Position numbers and translations under genes: made by a program. Source: Bartonella sp. WD12.1 (lineage in GTDB: Bacteria; Pseudomonadota; Alphaproteobacteria; Rhizobiales; Rhizobiaceae). From it: a DNA stretch of 64,000 nucleotides. Of the stretch, positions 59,128 to 64,000 are shown piece by piece. Location: assembly GCF_002022415.1 (NCBI RefSeq), contig NZ_MUBG01000001.1:682001-746000 (forward strand). The letters run 5' to 3'. The first letter of the stretch is position 1. Each line of letters opens with the position of its first letter. The notes under the pieces are model-generated. The model was not told the DNA's origin. It saw only the letters and a list, made by a program, of their open reading frames with translations, and searched no databases.

Positions 59128-59793
59128 ATGGCACGAAGGATTAGTAAAGACTGTTTAAACTGTTTAAAAAAATGGGAAGGCTTACGATTAAACGCTTATC
59201 AAGATGCATCTGGTGTTTGGACCATTGGGTATGGTCATACCGGAAAAGCTGGTAAGCCATTTGTTGTTGAAGGTATGACGATTACCAAGCAAAAAGCTGA
59301 AACTATACTTTTAACTGATTTGCAAAAATATGAAGCAGCAGTAGAAAAAGAGGTTTGCGTTGATTTAAATGATGAACAGTTTGGGGCTCTGGTTTCATTT
59401 TGTTATAATGTTGGTGTAAGTGCTTTTCAACGTTCTACCTTGCTTAAAAAGCTTAATAAAGGGGATTATGAAGCTGTACCGGCTGAATTACAAAAATGGA
59501 CAATGGCAGATGGCAAACGTTTGAAAGGTTTAGTTCACCGGCGTGCTGCTGAAGCGGGGTTATGGGCAACGAGTGCTTATGTTTCTTCTAATTATCAAGC
59601 TGTAGAAGCAAAAGAATCAACAAGTGCTTTTAAAGTAGAAATGTTAGCGCCTATCATTGGGTCTTTCTCGGGGCTTGGAGGATTACTTGCTGGTAATGGT
59701 CCAGTTCAGTGGGCTTTTGCTGCAATTATGGTTTTAGCAGCTTGTGTTGGTATTGCATTTGTTGCTCAACGTTTTTGGGAGCAACGGCTGTGA
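59128..59793 (+). CDS. GH24 endolysin with C-terminal membrane segment
   Basis: 221 residues. The T4-type lysozyme triad fits exactly: Glu17, Asp26 (8 residues between) and Thr32 in IGYGHT. Residues 1-150 are the complete lysozyme. The extra 70 residues carry a transmembrane helix near the C-terminus (WAFAAIMVLAACVGIAFVA), so the enzyme may be membrane-anchored before lysis. No N-terminal SAR signal is visible. GTGA overlap with the next gene. Confidence 0.9.
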   Translation: MARRISKDCLNCLKKWEGLRLNAYQDASGVWTIGYGHTGKAGKPFVVEGMTITKQKAETILLTDLQKYEAAVEKEVCVDLNDEQFGALVSFCYNVGVSAFQRSTLLKKLNKGDYEAVPAELQKWTMADGKRLKGLVHRRAAEAGLWATSAYVSSNYQAVEAKESTSAFKVEMLAPIIGSFSGLGGLLAGNGPVQWAFAAIMVLAACVGIAFVAQRFWEQRL

Positions 59794-60017
59794 TTTGGTG
59801 GGGAAAGAAATATTTACTAATGGTGGCGGCGGCTTTAGCCGCTTTTTTTGTAACTTTAGCTAAGGTTTTTCGGTTTGGAAAGAAAGTTGAGCAACGCAAA
59901 CGGACTGAGAAAACTTTAAAAATAGCTATAACACGGTTTGAAGTAGAAGATGAAGTTAACAAGAAAAGTGATGTGGATATACGCTCTGATCTGTCTGAGT
60001 GGGTGCGTAAAGAATGA
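59790..60017 (+). CDS. Rz-like inner-membrane spanin or holin candidate
   Basis: 75 residues from GTG 59790, overlapping the lysozyme stop by 4 bases. One N-terminal membrane helix (YLLMVAAALAAFFVTLA) then a charged helix (KKVEQRKRTEKTLKIAITRF). That layout plus an overlapping lipoprotein gene fits an i-spanin; a class III holin is the alternative, since no other holin gene is seen. Confidence 0.7.
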   Translation: MIWWGKKYLLMVAAALAAFFVTLAKVFRFGKKVEQRKRTEKTLKIAITRFEVEDEVNKKSDVDIRSDLSEWVRKE

Positions 60018-60162
60018 CTATGTTTCTTGCCTAGGATGGATGCCAATTTATTTGGATAGGCAAGACTACGATGGAATCAGTTCAAACTTAGCACGAGACA
60101 TTTTAAAGCATAATGAGAACGGAAAACGTTCATGTGGGTGGATGCCTATTAACACAAGTTAA
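59950..60162 (+). CDS. Rz1-like outer-membrane lipoprotein (o-spanin)
   Basis: 70 residues in the +1 frame relative to the Rz-like gene, overlapping it by 68 bases. The signal sequence has a lipobox LSGC (Cys19). The mature part (CLGWMPIYLDRQD, LARDILKHNENG, CGWMP) resembles small lysis lipoproteins in many prophages (W-x-P-I-Y and ILxHN motifs). It should join with the Rz-like protein to fuse inner and outer membranes. Confidence 0.82.
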   Translation: MKLTRKVMWIYALICLSGCVKNDYVSCLGWMPIYLDRQDYDGISSNLARDILKHNENGKRSCGWMPINTS

Positions 60163-60197
60163 AGGTGATTTATAAGGGTAAGTTGCAAAATCCTATT

Positions 60198-60226
60198 CCC
60201 TAACCTGATTATTTTATCCCTAACCT
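60198..60226. promoter_or_regulatory. candidate integrase arm-type sites
   Basis: CCCTAACCT occurs at 60198-60206 and 60218-60226, a 20-bp (two helical turns) spacing, 47 bases inside the attR core. The place and phasing fit integrase arm sites. Confidence 0.4.
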
Positions 60227-60272
60227 TAAATAAATATCAATAAAATCAATGGGTTATAGGGGTAAAAAAGGC

Positions 60273-60290
60273 ATATGGTGGGCAATGAGA
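60273..60290. other. attachment site attR, in tRNA-Val 3' end
   Basis: 18-bp core ATATGGTGGGCAATGAGA, same as 28681-28698. On the reverse strand it covers CCA and the 3' acceptor strand of tRNA-Val, so the phage restores the tRNA on integration. Confidence 0.9.
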
Positions 60291-60351
60291 GACTCGAACT
60301 CCCGACATCCTCGGTGTAAACGAGGCGCTCTACCAGCTGAGCTAATCGCCC
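60276..60351 (-). tRNA. tRNA-Val (anticodon TAC)
   Basis: 76-nt cloverleaf on the reverse strand: acceptor GGGCGAT with ATTGCCC, D-arm TAGCTCAGCTGGTAGAGCG, anticodon stem CCTCG/CGAGG around TTTACAC with anticodon TAC, T-arm GAGTTCGAGTC, discriminator A, encoded CCA at 60278-60276. Its 3' end is the prophage integration site. Confidence 0.95.
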
Positions 60352-60546
60352 AATCAATGATTTATCATCGGATGGAAGCTTTTTAAGGAAAATTTTATTT
60401 AAACGCAAGAATAAAAGATATTTTTGTTTGAGATTTTTTAAAGGATGCTAAATTTTTATTTTTTTTTGAAAAAAACGTATTAAGAATGCTTGACAGAAAC
60501 GAATGAACCTCTTACACCAGCTAAACAATTGGTTCGAAAGAAGTGC

Positions 60547-60623
60547 GCGGGTGTAGCTCAGTTGGTTAGAGTGCTGGCCTGTCACGCCGGAGGTCGCGGG
60601 TTCGAGCCCCGTCACTCGCGCCA
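60547..60623 (+). tRNA. tRNA-Asp (anticodon GTC)
   Basis: 77-nt cloverleaf: acceptor GCGGGTG with CACTCGC (one G-T), anticodon loop CTGTCAC with GTC, T-arm GGTTCGAGCC, discriminator G and encoded CCA (60621-60623). Confidence 0.96.
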
Positions 60624-60931
60624 TTTTATAGTATCTTCCTAATTTTTTCTTGTAGTGTACACATTTCATTCGCAAAGTACTAAATTTAGTGTTGGCTATA
60701 AAAATCTTTTTAACATCTCACTTTTTTTCCTTTAATTTGATAGTTTCTGAGAATAGGGGCTTGCGTCTTTTTTCGCACTGCTGTACCTATATCAATAAAG
60801 AAAAAATTGCACGACATGCCTTTTGAAGCTGTACGAGCGGGAGTAGCGGGACAATTATGATAATTTATGTGCTTATCTAGACAATATCAAATAATTACGT
60901 TACTTCAGGCACTTTATTAAAGCGGAAGAAG
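60624..60931. other. intergenic region upstream of the nuo operon, 308 bp
   Basis: No gene seen. It should contain the nuo operon promoter. GCGGAAGAAG lies before ATG 60932. Confidence 0.5.
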
Positions 60932-61300
60932 ATGATGACTCATTTGTTGAGTTCTTACTTACCAGTGTTGATTTTTATTATTGTTTCAGCAGTTATTGCA
61001 GGGGCTCTTTTAATTACGCCTTACATTGTGGCTTATCGTGCTCCCGATCCGGAGAAATTATCAGCTTATGAATGCGGGTTTAACTCTTTTGATGACGCTC
61101 GCATGAAATTTGATATTCGGTTTTATTTGGTTTCAATTTTGTTTATTATTTTTGATCTTGAAATTGCTTTTCTTTTTCCTTGGGCTGTTTCATTTGGCTC
61201 AATAGGTATGTTGGGTTTTTGGTCAATGATGATGTTTTTAGCAATTTTGACGATTGGATTTATATATGAGTGGAAAAAGGGGGCTCTTGAATGGGATTAA
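60932..61300 (+). CDS. nuoA: NADH-quinone oxidoreductase subunit A
   Basis: 122 residues with three membrane helices and the conserved loop [20 protein letters not shown] (Cys of the Q-channel loop) and [20 protein letters not shown]. Membrane subunit of complex I at the quinone site. Overlaps nuoB by 10 bases. Confidence 0.97.
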   Translation: MMTHLLSSYLPVLIFIIVSAVIAGALLITPYIVAYRAPDPEKLSAYECGFNSFDDARMKFDIRFYLVSILFIIFDLEIAFLFPWAVSFGSIGMLGFWSMMMFLAILTIGFIYEWKKGALEWD

Positions 61301-61872
61301 TATTAAATAATTCAACAGTTATAACTCCAAAGTCAAAAGAAGTAACGGGGTTGAGTGCTGGTGAATTGATAGGTTCTCATGATAAATTTTTTCATGATAT
61401 AAATGCTGAATTGTCTGATAAAGGTTTTTTAGTAACCTCAGCAGATGCTTTGATAACTTGGGCGCGCACTGGCTCATTGATGTGGATGAGTTTTGGGTTG
61501 GCTTGTTGTGCCGTTGAAATGATGCAATGCTCAATGCCTCATTATGATAATGAGCGTTTTGGGTATGCACCGCGCGCTTCACCACGTCAATCAGATGTGA
61601 TGGTGGTTGCTGGTACTTTAACCAATAAAATGGCGCCTGCTTTACGTAAAGTTTATGATCAAATGCCTGAGCCGCGTTATGTGATCTCTATGGGTTCGTG
61701 TGCAAATGGTGGTGGCTATTATCATTATTCTTATTCAGTTGTGCGTGGATGCGATCGTATAGTACCGGTAGATATTTATGTTCCAGGGTGTCCTCCTACA
61801 GCAGAGGCATTGCTTTACGGTATATTGTTGTTGCAGAAGAAAATCCGTCGTACTGGATCTATAGAGCGATAG
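61291..61872 (+). CDS. nuoB: NADH-quinone oxidoreductase subunit B
   Basis: 193 residues. Binds the N2 4Fe-4S cluster: cysteines in [22 protein letters not shown] and VPGCPPT. Final electron donor to quinone. An N-terminal extension of about 30 residues is typical of Alphaproteobacteria. Confidence 0.97.
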   Translation: MGLILNNSTVITPKSKEVTGLSAGELIGSHDKFFHDINAELSDKGFLVTSADALITWARTGSLMWMSFGLACCAVEMMQCSMPHYDNERFGYAPRASPRQSDVMVVAGTLTNKMAPALRKVYDQMPEPRYVISMGSCANGGGYYHYSYSVVRGCDRIVPVDIYVPGCPPTAEALLYGILLLQKKIRRTGSIER

Positions 61873-61882
61873 AGGCTTCAGA

Positions 61883-62494
61883 GTGATGTTTGAATCATTA
61901 AATGAGCTTTCTGCCTATTTGAAGAATCAATTAGGGGATAAAGTGGAAGAAAGTGTACTTGCATTTGGCGAATTGACGATTGTGTCACGTCTTGATGCAA
62001 TTACTGATGTTTTAATGTTTGTGCGTGATGATTCTCGCTGTCAGTTTGTTAATATTACAGACATTAGCGGTGTTGATTATCCTTCTCGAGACAAACGTTT
62101 TGATGTCTCTTATCAATTATTATCTCCTCGTCATAATTTACGGTTACGTGTTAAGGTGCGGACTGATGAAAATGTTCCGATTCCTTCTGCGTGCTCAGTT
62201 TATCCTGGAGCAGAGTGGTATGAGCGTGAAACGTACGATATGTATGGTATTTTATTTTCTGGTCATCCAGATTTAAGACGTATTTTAACTGATTATGGGT
62301 TTGAAGGGCATCCTTTACGTAAAGATTTTCCTGTGACAGGATTCGTTGAATGTCGTTATGATAATGAAGTTAAGCGAGTGATCTATGAACCTGTTGTTTT
62401 GCGGCAAGAAATGCGTAATTTTGACTTTCTTTCACCTTGGGAAGGTGCTGAATATATTTTGCCGGGTGATAAAAAGGTAAGTGATGAAAAATGA
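61883..62494 (+). CDS. nuoC: NADH-quinone oxidoreductase subunit C
   Basis: 203 residues, 30-kDa subunit of the peripheral arm. Signature [20 protein letters not shown] and [13 protein letters not shown]. Starts 10 bases after nuoB. The adjacent second Met (61886) is an equal alternative. Confidence 0.96.
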   Translation: MMFESLNELSAYLKNQLGDKVEESVLAFGELTIVSRLDAITDVLMFVRDDSRCQFVNITDISGVDYPSRDKRFDVSYQLLSPRHNLRLRVKVRTDENVPIPSACSVYPGAEWYERETYDMYGILFSGHPDLRRILTDYGFEGHPLRKDFPVTGFVECRYDNEVKRVIYEPVVLRQEMRNFDFLSPWEGAEYILPGDKKVSDEK

Positions 62495-62571
62495 TATTGG
62501 AACTAACAAGAATAACATTGAAATAGGCAGATTTTAGATGGTTGAATGTTTTTCAAGTGGAGAGGGGATAA

Positions 62572-62682
62572 ATGTTTGCGTGTAGTAAATTGTTATCTTG
62601 TATTTTTCGATATGGTAGGCAAAACTTTATTCGCGTTCAATTAGGAGCGTATTTGAATAAGCAAGGGGTTGATTGTGGCTGA
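62572..62682 (+). CDS. candidate leader ORF before nuoD, 36 aa
   Basis: ATG 62572 has GAGAGGGG directly upstream at a good distance. It encodes 36 residues ([18 protein letters not shown] at the start) and ends at TGA 62680-62682, 8 bases inside nuoD when that starts at GTG 62675. The overlap would couple translation to nuoD. The nuo operon normally has no gene here. Confidence 0.35.
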   Translation: MFACSKLLSCIFRYGRQNFIRVQLGAYLNKQGVDCG

Positions 62683-63865
62683 AGTCAGTGTCCGAAACTT
62701 TAATATTAATTTTGGTCCTCAACATCCTGCGGCGCATGGCGTTTTGCGTATGGTCCTCGAGTTAGATGGTGAAGTTGTTGAGCGTGTGGATCCACATATT
62801 GGGTTATTACACCGTGGTACTGAAAAGTTGATGGAAACAAAAACGTACCTTCAGGCATGCCCTTATCTGGATCGTTTGGATTATGTTGCTCCTATGAATC
62901 AGGAGCATGCTTTTGTACTTGCTATTGAGAAACTATTGGGTATTGAAGTTCCTAAACGAGGACAGTTGATCCGTGTTCTATTTTCTGAGATTGGGCGCAT
63001 TCTTAATCATTTACTTAATGTGACAACGCAAACGATGGATGTTGGTGCTTTAACACCACCACTTTGGGGATTTGAGCAGCGTGAACGTTTGATGATTTTT
63101 TATGAACGTGCATGCGGTGCGCGTCTTCATGCTAATTATTTTCGTCCTGGTGGTGTGCATAAAGATTTGCCAGAATCTTTAATTGAAGATATTGGTAATT
63201 TTATTGATCCATTCCTTGTTGCTCTCGGTAAGCTTGATGCACTTATAACACCAAATCGAATTTTTAAACAGCGAAATGTAGATATTGGAGTGGTAAGTAG
63301 TGATGAGGCTTGGGCTCGTGGTTTCTCTGGGGTAATGATTCGTGGTACCGGTGTGCCGTGGGATTTGCGTAAAAGTCAACCTTATGAATGTTATGATGAA
63401 ATGGAATTTGATATTCCAGTCGGCAAAAATAGTGACTGTTATGATCGTTATCTCATTCGTATGGAAGAAATGCGTCAATCAGCAAGAATTATGCACCAAT
63501 GTGTGAATCGCTTGCTTAGTACAGAAAGAAACGGGCCGGTTTCAAATTTGGATCATAAAATTGTGCCGCCAAAACGTAGTGAAATGAAAAATTCAATGGA
63601 GGCACTTATTCATCATTTTAAACTTTATACGGAAGGATTTCATACTCCTCCTGGTGAAGTTTATGTTGCTGTAGAGGCTCCAAAAGGTGAATTTGGTGTT
63701 TATCTTGTTTCTGATGGAACAAATAAGCCTTATCGAGTTAAGTTGCGTGCTCCTGGTTTTGCTCATCTTCAAGCTATGGATTTTTTAACTCGAGGTCATA
63801 TGCTTGCAGATGCAACAGCTATTTTAGGTTCAATTGATATTGTTTTTGGGGAGGTTGATCGCTAA
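62675..63865 (+). CDS. nuoD: NADH-quinone oxidoreductase subunit D
   Basis: 396 residues from GTG 62675 (AAGGGG 6 bases upstream; the frame opens at TTG 62669). 49-kDa subunit lining the quinone pocket: [26 protein letters not shown], and [18 protein letters not shown] overlap joins it to nuoE. It follows nuoC by 180 bases, an unusual gap in this operon. Confidence 0.97.
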   Translation: MAEVSVRNFNINFGPQHPAAHGVLRMVLELDGEVVERVDPHIGLLHRGTEKLMETKTYLQACPYLDRLDYVAPMNQEHAFVLAIEKLLGIEVPKRGQLIRVLFSEIGRILNHLLNVTTQTMDVGALTPPLWGFEQRERLMIFYERACGARLHANYFRPGGVHKDLPESLIEDIGNFIDPFLVALGKLDALITPNRIFKQRNVDIGVVSSDEAWARGFSGVMIRGTGVPWDLRKSQPYECYDEMEFDIPVGKNSDCYDRYLIRMEEMRQSARIMHQCVNRLLSTERNGPVSNLDHKIVPPKRSEMKNSMEALIHHFKLYTEGFHTPPGEVYVAVEAPKGEFGVYLVSDGTNKPYRVKLRAPGFAHLQAMDFLTRGHMLADATAILGSIDIVFGEVDR

Positions 63866-64000
63866 TGTCTGTGCGTCGTCTTGCAGATGATACCCACCAA
63901 CCATTAGAGTTTTCTTTTACAAAAGAAAATCAAGTGTGGGCGAAAAATACCATAGCAAAATACCCTGTAGGGCGTGAGCAGTCAGCTGTAATTCCCCTCT
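63865..64000 (+). CDS. nuoE: NADH-quinone oxidoreductase subunit E, 5' end
   Basis: Starts at ATG 63865, overlapping the nuoD stop by 1 base, and runs out of the window after 45 codons. The start [19 protein letters not shown] and KYPVGREQSAVIPL match alphaproteobacterial NuoE N-termini. The 2Fe-2S cysteines lie beyond the window. Confidence 0.9.
   Translation, partial: MSVRRLADDTHQPLEFSFTKENQVWAKNTIAKYPVGREQSAVIPL

Larger units (their letters stand above)
28681..60290. mobile_element. complete podovirus-like prophage, 31.6 kb, integrated in tRNA-Val
   Basis: Bounded by the 18-bp direct repeat ATATGGTGGGCAATGAGA at 28681-28698 and 60273-60290, the latter overlapping the 3' end of tRNA-Val. 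It contains integrase, a repressor region with operators, recombination genes, replication proteins, two toxin-antitoxin pairs, a full P22-ordered structural module and a lysis cassette. The only interruption seen is the possible frameshift in the DUF1376 gene, so the element could be inducible. Structural genes (portal, gp4/gp10-like, N4-gp56 capsid) differ from the HK97-type Bartonella gene transfer agent. Confidence 0.92.

Noticed and set aside
28681-60290. Bartonella gene transfer agent locus
   Set aside because: Integrase, tRNA att duplication, immunity genes and P22/N4-type structural genes indicate a regular temperate phage; HK97-type GTA genes are absent.

Overview
The window is a chromosomal segment of a Bartonella species (Alphaproteobacteria, Rhizobiales). 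The evidence is the AT-rich composition, long eroded AT-rich intergenic stretches, a Pap31/Hbp-type hemin-binding outer-membrane protein, DivK, and housekeeping genes whose sequences resemble Bartonella. The species cannot be named from the sequence alone.

Left part (1-28680), core chromosome. It holds a DUF192 tail and an alpha/beta hydrolase; DUF3126; a leftward radC-map-sfsA block; a TrmJ-like methyltransferase with murI; rpsD; ttcA; rimO; lexA; tRNA-Lys(TTT); rlpA; the tightly packed tmk-holB-metG-tatD-MBL hydrolase operon; divK; rplM-rpsI; recJ broken by two single-base frameshifts; parE; lipB; a decayed TPM/YgcG-type gene; and an Hbp-family porin-like protein with a long low-complexity insertion.

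Middle part (28681-60290), a 31.6-kb apparently complete prophage integrated in the 3' end of tRNA-Val(TAC). An 18-bp core, ATATGGTGGGCAATGAGA, is repeated at both ends. A leftward early arm carries an AntA/KilAC antirepressor, a Bet/RecT annealase, a YqaJ exonuclease and the integrase. A repressor gene is flanked by 17-bp operators (consensus AATACG-N5-CGTATT) that overlap two divergent promoters. A rightward arm carries a second HTH regulator, a hexapeptide-repeat protein, two DUF1376-type replication proteins (one with a possible -1 frameshift at A-AAA-AAG), a structured RNA with its own promoter and terminator, Rha, two toxin-antitoxin pairs and Ssb. The late module is podovirus-like and follows P22 order: terminases, P22-type portal, scaffold, N4-gp56-type capsid, gp4- and gp10-like head completion proteins, three ejection-type proteins, lytic transglycosylase, collar fibre, coiled-coil/glycine-rich fibre, then GH24 endolysin and overlapping Rz/Rz1-like spanins.

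Right part (60276-64000), core chromosome: tRNA-Val, tRNA-Asp and the start of the respiratory complex I operon nuoABCDE. Before integration the order was probably hbp - tRNA-Val - tRNA-Asp - nuo. The best candidates for undescribed biology are in the prophage: the immunity region, the structured RNA upstream of rha, the frameshifted replication gene, and the two unusual structural proteins (tandem-repeat/alanine-rich ejection protein and glycine-rich fibre).
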